NCBI GenBank assembly: GCA_963794745.1
Contig: CAWCEZ010000010.1
Span: 901,607 to 965,606, forward strand
Origin: Fen-671 sp963794745
GTDB lineage: Bacteria; Actinomycetota; Acidimicrobiia; Acidimicrobiales; Palsa-688
Direction of reading: 5' to 3'
Length of the DNA: 64,000 nucleotides
Part shown: piece after piece, positions 25,963 to 35,142 of the stretch
Numbering within the stretch: the first letter of the stretch is position 1
Layout: each line of letters opens with the position of its first letter
The notes under the pieces: model-generated
Seen by the model: only the letters and a program-made list of their open reading frames with translations
Told to the model about the DNA's origin: nothing
The model's database searches: none
Program-made: the position numbers and the translations under genes

Positions 25963-26700
25963 TTACCTGAGGAGGACAAGCCGCTCTATGAGGTTACCCT
26001 CCACCCGGAAGCACAGCACGGTCTCTTCGCTCTTCCCGCCTCCAAAGGTCGTTCTATGGTTGTCGAGTACCCATGGCCTGGCTATCAACCGGCCGAGCAC
26101 GGTAATTTGACGGTCCGGGTAATGCTCGAAAACGTCTGCCATTCGTCGCCCGATCCCCTGGGCACCATGCACTAAGACCTGGCCTGTAGCGTCAGAAAGT
26201 ATGGCGGTTGCCGATAGGCATTGCACGAGGGCTGTCCGGTCGCCATTATTGTAAGCGGCGATATAACGCTCTACCGTGTCGACTTCGAGCAAGTTCGAGT
26301 GCGACGGCTGCCACTGGACGGCTGAGGGTACCTGGCGGTCGCCCAGCGGTTCGGACAACGAATGGCGCTGCGGGTGGAGAGAGGGTTCGCCGGGCGGCTT
26401 GTCAGTAACTAGGTCTAGAGGTACCACGGATACGGTTGCGCCGACCACACGGAGTGCGTCTACCAGCCGGGTAGCGTCTATGGCCCTCGCGCCAACGAGT
26501 ACGTCCGATTGGCCGCCGGCGGCGGAGGCACCAACGTAATCGGCAGCCAACTCGGGTGGGCAACCCATCCCAGTCAGGACGTCTACCACGTCAAGAGGAT
26601 GCAGCCCGGGGTCGACGAGCCTCACGTTGACTTCGTGGTCCACGCTGGAGCTGCCTTCGCCGTCGACCGGCCTGGCGACAGCCGCGCCCGGCTCGATCAT
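25963..26700 (-). CDS. SnoaL-like protein with N-terminal L7/L12-like segment
   Basis: 245 residues. The C-terminal half (from VERYIAAYNNGDRTALVQCL) reads as an NTF2/SnoaL-like fold, which often binds small hydrophobic ligands. The N-terminal part (VRLVDPGLHPLDVVDVL to LRVVGATVSVVP) has the rhythm of the ribosomal L7/L12 C-terminal domain, a fold reused in some actinobacterial proteins; this second link is tentative. A Pro/His-rich linker joins the halves. It converges on pstB. No catalytic residues can be assigned. Confidence 0.6.
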   Translation of the reverse strand: MIEPGAAVARPVDGEGSSSVDHEVNVRLVDPGLHPLDVVDVLTGMGCPPELAADYVGASAAGGQSDVLVGARAIDATRLVDALRVVGATVSVVPLDLVTDKPPGEPSLHPQRHSLSEPLGDRQVPSAVQWQPSHSNLLEVDTVERYIAAYNNGDRTALVQCLSATAILSDATGQVLVHGAQGIGRRMADVFEHYPDRQITVLGRLIARPWVLDNHRTTFGGGKSEETVLCFRVEGNLIERLVLLR

Positions 26701-26748
26701 GCAACCACCAACGCCACGAGGTCCAGGGTACCTCGATCGGTGGCAGCG

Positions 26749-27054
26749 TCAATGGCCTGCGCTTTGCCGGCTACCGCCGGCCGCCAGGTGTCGCAGGTCG
26801 ATGTCGCCCTGCCTGCCGGCCGTCGTCGGACCTAATGCCGGGCGGGAGGTGAGCGCCTCCAGGTCGATACGGTCGACATCGTTGGCGCGAAGCTCCTGGC
26901 GGGTCGAGCGTATGTGCGCGAGGAAAGATGTCGCTGCCGCGCTTCGCTTGACCTCTTTCGCGGTGAACCCGCATACGCGACACCTCGCCGACCAGACACC
27001 TCGTTCGAGGATGTAGGAGGCTCGGTGGTGTACAGGCGCTACCCGATCGTCCAC
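26749..27054 (-). CDS. Small CxxC protein
   Basis: 101 residues from a GTG with AGGAAGGA just upstream. ARCRVCGFTAKEVKRSAAAT near residue 24 has a single CxxC plus nearby His residues, which could be half of a small zinc site. The C-terminal half is rich in Arg and Gly. No family recognised. It diverges from the exosortase gene. Confidence 0.5.
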   Translation of the reverse strand: MDDRVAPVHHRASYILERGVWSARCRVCGFTAKEVKRSAAATSFLAHIRSTRQELRANDVDRIDLEALTSRPALGPTTAGRQGDIDLRHLAAGGSRQSAGH

Positions 27055-27272
27055 GGTTCCTTCCTAAGTTGTTCTTAAATCACCTACGCGGTCGTAATTG
27101 ACAATTCCTCAGTTCCCTGACGCCAGGGTGGCTGGAGGATGACCTAGGGGTGAACATTTGGCACCGTCACTGCAAACTTTCTTGGCGGAGAGGCGATATG
27201 GCCTGACACTGAGTGGTTGTAGGTCGTCGTGGCCTGGCACTTGCTGGGCTGGTCGGCTTGTATGGAGGTGCG

Positions 27273-28862
27273 ATGCAAACAGCGAACCTAACCTTTGGTC
27301 GCCCGCTGCGAGCGAGGCGGGAGCAGTTACGCCTTTGGTGGGTCGGCCTCGACGTGACCAGCAGAACCGCCGTGCAGCTGTCCCTCGTCTTGGGTGGGAC
27401 CCTTGTTGCGTACCCCTACTCGCTGTTGACCCTTATCGAGCAGCTCGATGTCCAGTCGCCGTTGGCATACGTCGGCCTGGTACCGGTTTTCGCCCTCGCA
27501 TTGGCGGGGGCGTACGTCAAGCCCAAACGCAACGAGCCTGACATATACGACCGCCAGCTTGACTACATAGTCGGGGTGCCGTTGATCCTGGGAGCGGCTG
27601 CGATAACAATCCTCTTGCCGCACCACATGTCGTCCACCTACTGGCAATGGCGGGTCGACTTGCTTGCGGTCCCGTTGTTCATTGCCGGTTTGCTCGCTAT
27701 CGTTTTCGGTGTCCGGGTGCTCTGGCGCCAGCGCCTCCCTATCGCTTACCTGCTCCTCGCCCTCCCTGCGTTGTACACCGTTGTACTTGATTCTGTGCTC
27801 CTGTGGTATACCAACTTCACCGTGACCATGCTGCGTACAATCGTCGCGCACGTACGGGTGGCAGTGCCGAGCGCCGTCCCAGCAGATGCGCTTTTTATGG
27901 TCACTCATAACGGTCACAGCTTCGAACTTCAGGTCGTCACAGCGTGTTCAGGGGTGGACGGCCTAGTCGGGTTCCTCCTCATCGGCTTGCTTTTTGCTGC
28001 AATGGTCAGCGGGCCCATCTTGCGGAAATCTGCCTGGTTGCTGGCCGGGCTCCCGCTGCTGTGGGCGATCAACCTCGGGCGGATGATGTTCATTTTTTGG
28101 GCAGGCAAGGAGTGGGGCGAGAAGGTCGCACTCGACGTGTTCCACCCGTTCATCGGACTGTTCACCTTCAGTGCTGGGGTCACGATCTGGGCCCTTGCCC
28201 ACCGACGGTTCGGGCTTAGGATCAGAGGCTTTTCATCCAGCCCTCGTCCGTCGGAGGGTGAGGTGGGCAAACTTGCTAACCGCCCCAGAGCGACCGCTGT
28301 CCCGGCTATCGCCGCTGCCGCGATTGTCGTCGTTATCGCTTCGGTGGTGATCGGGATCGGTGACAACAGGCTGAAGGCCTACGACCTCATCGAAAACGCC
28401 GTCGGCGAACCGAGGTTGGGCTCGTTCCTGGTTAGCCCAGCGCGCGTACCGGGCTGGACCTCCGGCTATGACCAGCAGTTCTTCAACGGCCAACCCGAGT
28501 TCGGGCCGACCTCGCTGTGGTACCGGTACCTCTACCGTCAGACGAGCCCCAGGGCGCCTCTACGCTCGTCGGTCCCCATTTTTGCCGACGTGATAAACGC
28601 TCCTGGGCTAGCAGGCTTCAATGCCTTTACGGTGCAAGACTGCTACACGTTCCACGGCTGGGACGAGCGCGGCACCGTCGACGAAAGCCTGGGGGGCGGG
28701 ATCATCGGTCAGGAGCTCTCGTACGACTCGGCCCAATACGGTGACTGGTCGCTTGTCTACTGGATCTGGCCCGTCAATGGGACGGCGGGAGAACCCGAGC
28801 GCGAGCCGTTACGAGAGGGTTGTGCTGTACCTACAGGACGGCCCGGGGGCGACGGTGCGTGA
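27273..28862 (+). CDS. Exosortase family transpeptidase with EpsI-like tail (frameshifted end)
   Basis: 529 residues as read. About ten helices; the exosortase catalytic set is complete: Cys225 (VVTACSGVDG), Arg270 (INLGRMMFIF) and His291 (LDVFHPFIG). A soluble C-terminal part from about residue 370 looks like the EpsI-type domain often fused to exosortases. After VYWIWPVNG (near 28780) the frame turns to low-complexity text, while the next frame continues sensibly as RYERVVLYLQDGPG to a stop at 28995. A one-base insertion is likely and the true protein probably has about 570 residues. GGAGG at 27264-27268 sets the ATG at 27273. It should cleave and re-attach proteins with PExP-type tails; three occur in the window. 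First gene of the glycan locus. Confidence 0.85.
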   Translation: MQTANLTFGRPLRARREQLRLWWVGLDVTSRTAVQLSLVLGGTLVAYPYSLLTLIEQLDVQSPLAYVGLVPVFALALAGAYVKPKRNEPDIYDRQLDYIVGVPLILGAAAITILLPHHMSSTYWQWRVDLLAVPLFIAGLLAIVFGVRVLWRQRLPIAYLLLALPALYTVVLDSVLLWYTNFTVTMLRTIVAHVRVAVPSAVPADALFMVTHNGHSFELQVVTACSGVDGLVGFLLIGLLFAAMVSGPILRKSAWLLAGLPLLWAINLGRMMFIFWAGKEWGEKVALDVFHPFIGLFTFSAGVTIWALAHRRFGLRIRGFSSSPRPSEGEVGKLANRPRATAVPAIAAAAIVVVIASVVIGIGDNRLKAYDLIENAVGEPRLGSFLVSPARVPGWTSGYDQQFFNGQPEFGPTSLWYRYLYRQTSPRAPLRSSVPIFADVINAPGLAGFNAFTVQDCYTFHGWDERGTVDESLGGGIIGQELSYDSAQYGDWSLVYWIWPVNGTAGEPEREPLREGCAVPTGRPGGDGA

Positions 28863-29008
28863 CCCCCTCACCGGCATCACGACTACGCCCTCGATGAGCC
28901 TCGATCAGCGCCTAGTCGCGAACCGCGACTTCCTGACGGCGTTTGCCCGCGAGATAATCAAGGAGCAGAAGGCGGCGACTAGTGCGAGTACCTGACCGGG
29001 GGCGCTGG

Positions 29009-29830
29009 ATGAGCAACTCGAGCAACAGCTCGCCCACCGAGGACGACTCGGACGGTCGTCGGCTTGGCGACCTCAGCCGGGACCTCGAGTCGCTATTGAC
29101 GCGCCTGGCCGAGAGCCGAGAGGCCATTGTGCAGCTCTTGGCTGCCAGGAGCGTGGACGAGGGCACAGTCGCGAGGGGGGCGTCTGAGGACGAGGAGACT
29201 TTTGCCGAGGAGGGACCTGAGGACGAGGAGACCTTTGCGGGCGAGGCACGGCCGGACTTTGAGACAGAGTACGCGGAGCCCCGGCCCCTCGGGCCCATAA
29301 GAGCCCTACGTAGGCCCATGGAGACACTGGAGGCACCGGTGGCGGCATCTCTCGAGCCAGAGGCGGGCTCACCAGAGCCAGGTGCACCCGAAGCTGCGGT
29401 GCCGACGCCGGAGAGCGATGTACACCATCAGCTCCCTAGCTCACTCCGCAGACCTGGGCCGCCGGCGCTCGAGCTTGCGCTCATCTACCGTGACCTGGCA
29501 CGCACCGGTGGCGAACTTTGGCCCGAAGCCGGGTCAGCTGTCGCTGACCAGCCGGAGCGCGAGGGGCCAAAGCTGGTGGCCGAGCCCCAGAACACAGGCC
29601 CGGTGGGCACGGCGCCGGGCACGGCGCCGCTCGTCAAGTTACCTGCGCCACGCAAAGCTCCGGCTCGCTTGAAAAAGGCCGAGGCTCCCGTGAAGAGGTT
29701 TGACGCCGAGCTGAGCGCTGCCCCGAAGCCGACGGCGGCCCGTCGCCGGCTTCTCGCAGTGGTCCTTACGGCCGTCGGTGCGGTAGTCCTGCTCACGACC
29801 CTGGTTAGCCTGCTCCCATCTCTCTTGTAG
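29009..29830 (+). CDS. Acidic tail-anchored protein in exosortase operon
   Basis: About 273 residues. The N-terminal half is very acidic with a repeated DEETFA element; the middle is Pro/Ala-rich; the end is basic (KPTAARRRL) followed by one helix (LAVVLTAVGAVVLLTTLVSL). Topology suggests a cytoplasmic disordered region tethered to the membrane. The ATG at 29009 or a GTG at 28982 may be the start. Its place between the exosortase and glycosyltransferase genes hints at a scaffold role, but no family is recognised. Confidence 0.6.
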   Translation: MSNSSNSSPTEDDSDGRRLGDLSRDLESLLTRLAESREAIVQLLAARSVDEGTVARGASEDEETFAEEGPEDEETFAGEARPDFETEYAEPRPLGPIRALRRPMETLEAPVAASLEPEAGSPEPGAPEAAVPTPESDVHHQLPSSLRRPGPPALELALIYRDLARTGGELWPEAGSAVADQPEREGPKLVAEPQNTGPVGTAPGTAPLVKLPAPRKAPARLKKAEAPVKRFDAELSAAPKPTAARRRLLAVVLTAVGAVVLLTTLVSLLPSLL

Positions 29831-29969
29831 CAATGGGTGCTTGAGACCCCAAGAATTCAGTGTCCGTTCACCGGCTCTCCACTGGGACGCAAAGTCAGTA
29901 GGCAATACTTCAATCCGTGCCAGCCAAATGGACATGCTCTCAGCACCCGATATTGGACGAGGAACAGCC

Positions 29970-31184
29970 ATGACGGCAGTAGATATTTCTGAAGCAGGAG
30001 CTCAGCCGGAGCCGAATTGGGAGACCTCGACAGAGCATGAGCTAGATGTCTCTGTGGTCATGCCTTGTTTGAACGAGGCGGAGAGCGTCGGCCGTTGCGT
30101 CGCCAAAGCCTTTGAGGGGATCCGCCTCGCTGGGCTGGTCGGTGAGGTGGTCGTTGTCGACAACGGCTCCTGGGACGGTTCTGGTGATATCGCCCGCAAG
30201 GCGGGGGCTCGCGTTGTCGAGCAGCCGCAACGGGGCTATGGGAACGCCTACCGGAAGGGCTTTGCCGAGGCACGTGGCCGCATAGTGGTAATGGGCGACT
30301 CAGACGATAGCTACGACTTCACCAAGCTTACGGACCTGATCGCTCCCATCCAGGCCGACGGTGCGGACTATGTCCTTGGCTCTCGTTTTCGCGGCCAGAT
30401 CCAACCCGGCGCCATGACCTGGAGCCACCGTTACATAGGCAACCCGGTTCTCACCGGTACGCTCAATGTGCTGTTCGGGCTGAAGTCAAGCGATGTCCAT
30501 AGCGGCCTGCGTGCCTTCCGCCGTGAGTCTCTCGACCAGCTGGGCCTGCGCTCCCACGGTATGGAGCTTGCCTCCGAGATCGTCGTCAAGGCGGCGCGCG
30601 CCGGGCTCAAGGTCGCAGAAGTGCCGATCGTCTACCACCCGCGGACCGGTTCCTCGAAGCTCAACACTTTCCGGGACGGCTGGCGGCACTTGCGTTACCT
30701 GTTGCTCCTTTCGCCGCTCCACGTGTTCGTCTGGCCTGGCTTGGCGCTTTTTGGGGTGGGAGCTGCGAGCGAAGGCCTGCTCCTCGGCTTGGCGCGCTCG
30801 GACGCCGGCTTGCGATTGAGTACCCTCGCGTTGTGCATCGTGCTGTTGGGCATGCAGCTGCTGTTTATGGGCCTAATTGCCAAGACGTACGGCCATCGGG
30901 CCGGTTTCGAAGCAGAGTCCCCGGCCAGCCGCTTCGTGGAGAAGACGTTCACCCTGGAGCGTGGGTTGTTGACGAGCGGCCTACTCGGCCTGGTGGGTGC
31001 CCTTCTAGTGCTCGGCACTGTCGTCGGGGACGTCGGGAGCTGGGTGCTCAACGACCAGCTGTTGGCCTTGGGGTCCGGCGTGATCGTGCTAGGAGCCCAA
31101 TGTGCTTTCTGCTCGTTTTTCCTAGCGATCTTCCGGGCTCCATTAGAGCGCATGAGCACGTCCGGGACGATCGTCTTGTCGTGA
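29970..31184 (+). CDS. GT2 glycosyltransferase (polyprenyl-phosphate sugar type)
   Basis: 404 residues. The GT-A domain has VSVVMPCLNEAESV, VVVDNGSWDGSG and the metal-binding MGDSDDSYDF, like dolichyl/undecaprenyl-phosphate sugar transferases of the DPM1 class. After about residue 240 there are four membrane helices. It probably loads a sugar from a nucleotide donor onto a lipid carrier at the inner face of the membrane. The ATG at 29970 follows GAGGAA. Upstream in-frame codons have no start with a site. Confidence 0.85.
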   Translation: MTAVDISEAGAQPEPNWETSTEHELDVSVVMPCLNEAESVGRCVAKAFEGIRLAGLVGEVVVVDNGSWDGSGDIARKAGARVVEQPQRGYGNAYRKGFAEARGRIVVMGDSDDSYDFTKLTDLIAPIQADGADYVLGSRFRGQIQPGAMTWSHRYIGNPVLTGTLNVLFGLKSSDVHSGLRAFRRESLDQLGLRSHGMELASEIVVKAARAGLKVAEVPIVYHPRTGSSKLNTFRDGWRHLRYLLLLSPLHVFVWPGLALFGVGAASEGLLLGLARSDAGLRLSTLALCIVLLGMQLLFMGLIAKTYGHRAGFEAESPASRFVEKTFTLERGLLTSGLLGLVGALLVLGTVVGDVGSWVLNDQLLALGSGVIVLGAQCAFCSFFLAIFRAPLERMSTSGTIVLS

Positions 31185-31224
31185 GCCCCCCCCAGGGGCA
31201 TATCCCTTGGGAGGTCTGGCGGCG

Positions 31225-32785
31225 GTGAGGACGGTGGTCCTACTGGTCGTTGGGGCGCTTTGCCTTGCTGCTGGCCTGTTAATTCGCCGGGGCCTGCCTT
31301 CGCTTTCGTCGGACCAGGGCGATGGGCAAGTTGCCAGGCGCTGGAAGACTGAGCCTGACCGAGTCCGCTTCAGCACCGACGGTCTCTTCGCTGCGATGCC
31401 GGCTTTATCTGCGCGCAGCATTCTTAGCCCTTCCCAGCGAGACTGGTTTATTGCGGGCGGGACCGCCCTGTTCGTTAGCGGTCTGCTCACGCCGCATTTC
31501 ACCATCGCCGTCGTGGTCGGGGTCTGCACGCTCGCCTACACAGCGTCAATGACGGTCCGGATTTGGTTGTACTTGACCTCGCTCGGTGGCCCTGAGCTGG
31601 TCAAGTTTTCCGACAACGAAGCGCGCACCGCACCGGACCAGGTCCTGAAAACGTACACGGTGATGGTGCCCGCCTTTCACGAACCTGAGGTGATGGCGCC
31701 GCTGGTCGCCAACCTCCGGAGGCTTGACTACCCCGCTTCGCGGTTGCAGGTCCTCCTCTTGCTGGAAACCGACGACTTGGGCACGATCGCCGCGGCACGC
31801 GAGGCGATCGGGCCAGCCCGGGATGTACGGATCCTCCTGGTACCCCCAGGCGGTCCGCGTACCAAACCTAAGGCGCTCAACTACGGCCTCACTCACGCGA
31901 CTGGTACCTATCTCACGATCTTTGATGCCGAGGACCGTCCCGACCCGCTTCAGCTGCGCAAGGCCGCCCTCGCTTTCTCCAAGGCGCCCCCCTCAGTTGC
32001 GTGCCTCCAGGCTCGTCTGGGTTTCTTCAATGGAGGCCAAAATCTCATCACGCGCTGGTTCCAAGTCGAGTACAGCATGTGGTTTCGCCAGATGCTCCCC
32101 GGACTGGGGAAGCTGGGTGCGCCTATCCCGCTAGGCGGCACCTCCAACCACTTCCGTACCGAGGTCCTCCTCGATCTTGGCGCATGGGACCCGAACAACG
32201 TGACAGAGGACGCCGACCTTGGAGCGAGGTTGAGCCGAGCTGGTTACTGCAGCGAGGTGCTCGATTCACTAACTCTCGAAGAGGCGAACAGTGACTTTGT
32301 GAACTGGGCGAAGCAGCGCTCCCGCTGGTACAAGGGCTACCTCCAGACATTCCTGGTCCATATTCGCGATGTTCGTTCTGCCCGCCGGCTCCTGGGGACG
32401 CGTAGAACTCCTCTTCTTTGCGTTTGTGGTGGGTGGTACTCCCCTGATCGCGATCATCAATCCCATCTTCTGGGGTCTCACGGTCCTATGGTTCCTCGTC
32501 AAGCCGGAGTGGCTGATGACGGTGTACCCGGCTCCTCTCTATTACCTAGCGCTGTTGGTGTGGCTCGCCGGCAACTTCGCATTCACCTTCGTATCGATGC
32601 TCGAATCCATCGAAGTCGACGATTCGCTTTTCGTGGCGGCGTTGCTGACACCCGTTTACTGGGTCATGATGTCCATCGCTGCCTACAAGGCGCTGCTGCA
32701 AGTCATTTTTACTCCCACTTACTGGGAGAAGACCCGCCACGGGCTGACCCACAATGCCCCTGCGGCAACCCCACCAGTCGGCTAG
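31225..32785 (+). CDS. Processive-type GT2 glycosyltransferase (frameshifted)
   Basis: Cellulose-synthase-like GT2: VMVPAFHEPEVM, the D and DxD sites (LETDD, IFDAEDRPDP), the base motif NVTEDADLG and the QxxRW motif as KQRSRWYKGYLQ. After YLQTFLVHIRDV (near 32370) the frame loses sense, while one base over it continues as ELLFFAFVVGGTPL with three membrane helices to a stop at 32785. A one-base insertion at about 32360-32400 explains this. The intact protein would have about 520 residues with two N-terminal helices. It probably polymerises or extends a surface glycan. GTG at 31225 has GGGAGGT upstream. Confidence 0.85.
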
Positions 32786-33879
32786 CACCAGGGGAGCCAC
32801 CCGGCCACCCCTGCAGCCATAGCGGAGCGGTACTTCGCCGACATCTCTGTGCCCGGCCGGGGGATCCCCGTTGGACAAGCCGCGCCGGCAGGGACTCCGA
32901 CCTCACCCACGACCAGAGGCTTGCCAGCCTCCTTGGCATCGGCGATCGCTAGCGCCAGGCCGCCGGGCATCGCCGCACTGTCCGAGCCGTAGTCATGGTA
33001 CGAAGCCACGTCGACACCGGCGGCCTCATCGATGCGCAACTCGCCGCCGCCAGACCAGCCGCATTGTTCGCTGGTTAGCTCTCCGGTGCCCACAAGGGCT
33101 CCGGGATCCAGTGAATGCAGCTCGTCGCCCACCTGGTCGAACCAGTTGACCAGCGTCGTTGTGGAGTCCGCCGGGCACTTGTCGTTGCCATAGCAAGCAC
33201 CGCCGCTGTAGCTAGGCAGGCAGTCGGAAGCTTCCGGCTCGCTCATCGGTTCCCACATCAGGATCGCCGGGTTCCCCGCGTAGCGGCTGACGACCTGTTG
33301 CAGGTAGGACCAGTAGGAGCTGTGCGCATAGCTAGTGCTATCCCCATAGCCGACCGGCCCCGCGTACGGGTGCAGATAGCCAGACTTGTACCACTCGTCC
33401 GTCTTGAAAACTTCCCCGTCGCAAGTGCCGCCCTGCGTGGCTAGGTAGGCGATAAGTCGGACCCGAGTGGTGCTTTTGTCTGCGGCTGCGACGACCTGGT
33501 CGAGCCCATGCCAATCCCGGTTGACCGCTTTGGGGCTCACCTCAGGGCCTACATCTATAGTCTCGTCTTGGTCGAAGTTCACCCGCACCACGCTGTTGCG
33601 CGGTAAAGAATCGAAAAGGGACAATACGTTGATCTCGGCACCACACCCGCCGTTGATGGCGTAATCGCTCGCAGCCTCCGGGGCGTTGACCCCAGTGAAC
33701 TGCCATGGCTTGCTCGCGAGGTAAAGCGACGTACCTTTCGAAACAACGCCGTCTGGCGTCCGGACCGAGGTCAGGGCCGACGAAGCCGCCGCTTGACCCG
33801 GGGGCATGACTAGCAAGGCCGCGGCCGCACCGATGACAATCCGCTTGTGCGCCGCTGCCCGGGCGCTGCCTTTGCTCAT
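32782..33879 (-). CDS. Secreted GH5-like glycoside hydrolase
   Basis: 365 residues from ATG 33879. Signal peptide (HKRIVIGAAAALLVMPPGQA), then a catalytic barrel: FTGVNAPEA near the start, the acid/base Glu in ILMWEPMSEPE, YHDYGSD, and the nucleophile Glu in PLVVGEVGVP, an arrangement like GH5 mannanases/cellulases. It ends abruptly in GWLPWC, so the last strand or helix may be missing. The only gene on the minus strand within this part of the glycan locus; its 3' end overlaps that of the GT2 gene by 4 bp. It may trim the surface glycan made by its neighbours. Confidence 0.75.
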   Translation of the reverse strand: MSKGSARAAAHKRIVIGAAAALLVMPPGQAAASSALTSVRTPDGVVSKGTSLYLASKPWQFTGVNAPEAASDYAINGGCGAEINVLSLFDSLPRNSVVRVNFDQDETIDVGPEVSPKAVNRDWHGLDQVVAAADKSTTRVRLIAYLATQGGTCDGEVFKTDEWYKSGYLHPYAGPVGYGDSTSYAHSSYWSYLQQVVSRYAGNPAILMWEPMSEPEASDCLPSYSGGACYGNDKCPADSTTTLVNWFDQVGDELHSLDPGALVGTGELTSEQCGWSGGGELRIDEAAGVDVASYHDYGSDSAAMPGGLALAIADAKEAGKPLVVGEVGVPAGAACPTGIPRPGTEMSAKYRSAMAAGVAGWLPWC

Positions 33880-34124
33880 CGCGTGCTTTGCGGCGACCAA
33901 GGCATGGTGGCGCCACTCCTTCACAGCGTGTGTATCGGCCGTACCCGCCCTGACCTGTAATGACGTATTTGCACGTGCTTTTGTTGGCCTTCCCAAGAGG
34001 TCCCAGAGCGAAACCACGCGTATCGGCCGGCCAGGCTCGGGGCGCGCGGAGCTACTCGGTGGGCGCCACGGGGCTCAGCTCGAGACGTTGTTGTCTGCTG
34101 AAGGTCCGGGTAACATGCGGCTCA

Positions 34125-35063
34125 ATGACCTGCGTGATCTGCTCTTCGCCTGAAAGCGTCATGCTTGAGGCGAGAGAGAAGATGTTCGGGCTCGGTGACG
34201 AGTTCATCTACTCGGAGTGCGGTGGTTGCGGAACGCTCCACCTGGAGACCGAAGTCAAGGACTGGGGCCGCTACTACCCCGCAACAAGTTATTACTCGAT
34301 AGACGAGGACCAAATCGCCGGGACATTGGCGAACCGGCGGTCGACGCTAACCAAGCGGGTCGTGGCTCACACCGTGCTGAAGGTCCCATTTCCTGACTGG
34401 GTCTATCGGCTCGACCGGCGCCTCCCATTCGGCCGTTGGTGCCGAAATCTTGGCCTCACCCTCGATTCACGTATTCTCGACGTCGGGTCCGGGGGTGGGT
34501 CGCTGATCCGCCAGTTGGCGACGGTCGGGTTCACAAACCTTGTCGGTGTCGACCCCTTCATCGCTGGTTCCGTCACGTACCCCGACGGTGTGCGTCTCGT
34601 GAAAGGAGAGCTTGCAGACCTTAATGAGTTCTTCGACTTTGTGATGTTCCATCACTCGCTTGAACACGTCCCGGACCCGCGGCAGGCCCTCGTTGATGCT
34701 CAGAGGCTCATTGCTCCGGGCGGCGCCTGTTTGGTCCGGATCCCGGTCGCAGACTCTTGGGCTAGGCATCACTATGGCCCCGACTGGGTGGAGTTTGACG
34801 CTCCACGTCATCGGTGGATCATGTCTCGGGCGGCGATGCGTCGGCTGGCTGTTCAGGCTGATTTCGAGGTGTTCGACATGTGGGACGACTCCGATGGGTT
34901 CCAGTTGTGGGGGAGCGAGGAATACCGCCGTGGGATGATTTTCAACCCGTCGAAGGCGGAGGTGTTCACCAAGGCCGAGATAAAGGATTTCTCGAGGAGG
35001 GGCCGGGCGTTGTCGGCGGCCGGGGTGGGCGATCGGGCTTGTTTCATGCTTCGCTCGCTGTAA
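34125..35063 (+). CDS. SAM-dependent methyltransferase with N-terminal Zn ribbon
   Basis: 312 residues. CVICSSPE and SECGGCGTLHL give a four-Cys zinc ribbon at the N-terminus. The Rossmann core has motif I ILDVGSGGGSLI, VGVDPF, and FVMFHHSLEHVPDP, typical of methyltransferases (Methyltransf_23 type) found in polysaccharide clusters. The likely role is methylation of a sugar or a lipid-linked intermediate. It diverges from the hydrolase gene. The ATG at 34125 is chosen because it begins just before the ribbon. Confidence 0.85.
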   Translation: MTCVICSSPESVMLEAREKMFGLGDEFIYSECGGCGTLHLETEVKDWGRYYPATSYYSIDEDQIAGTLANRRSTLTKRVVAHTVLKVPFPDWVYRLDRRLPFGRWCRNLGLTLDSRILDVGSGGGSLIRQLATVGFTNLVGVDPFIAGSVTYPDGVRLVKGELADLNEFFDFVMFHHSLEHVPDPRQALVDAQRLIAPGGACLVRIPVADSWARHHYGPDWVEFDAPRHRWIMSRAAMRRLAVQADFEVFDMWDDSDGFQLWGSEEYRRGMIFNPSKAEVFTKAEIKDFSRRGRALSAAGVGDRACFMLRSL

Positions 35064-35142
35064 TCGGCGGAAAGGTAATGCGGGTCGTGGGGCACTACCT
35101 ATTGAGTTGCGCAGGTTGGGGGGCCGCACGCTCGCTCAGTAC

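Noticed and set aside
27098..27103. TTGACA as a -35 box for the exosortase operon
   Set aside because: No acceptable -10 element lies 16-18 bp downstream, so a promoter cannot be claimed.
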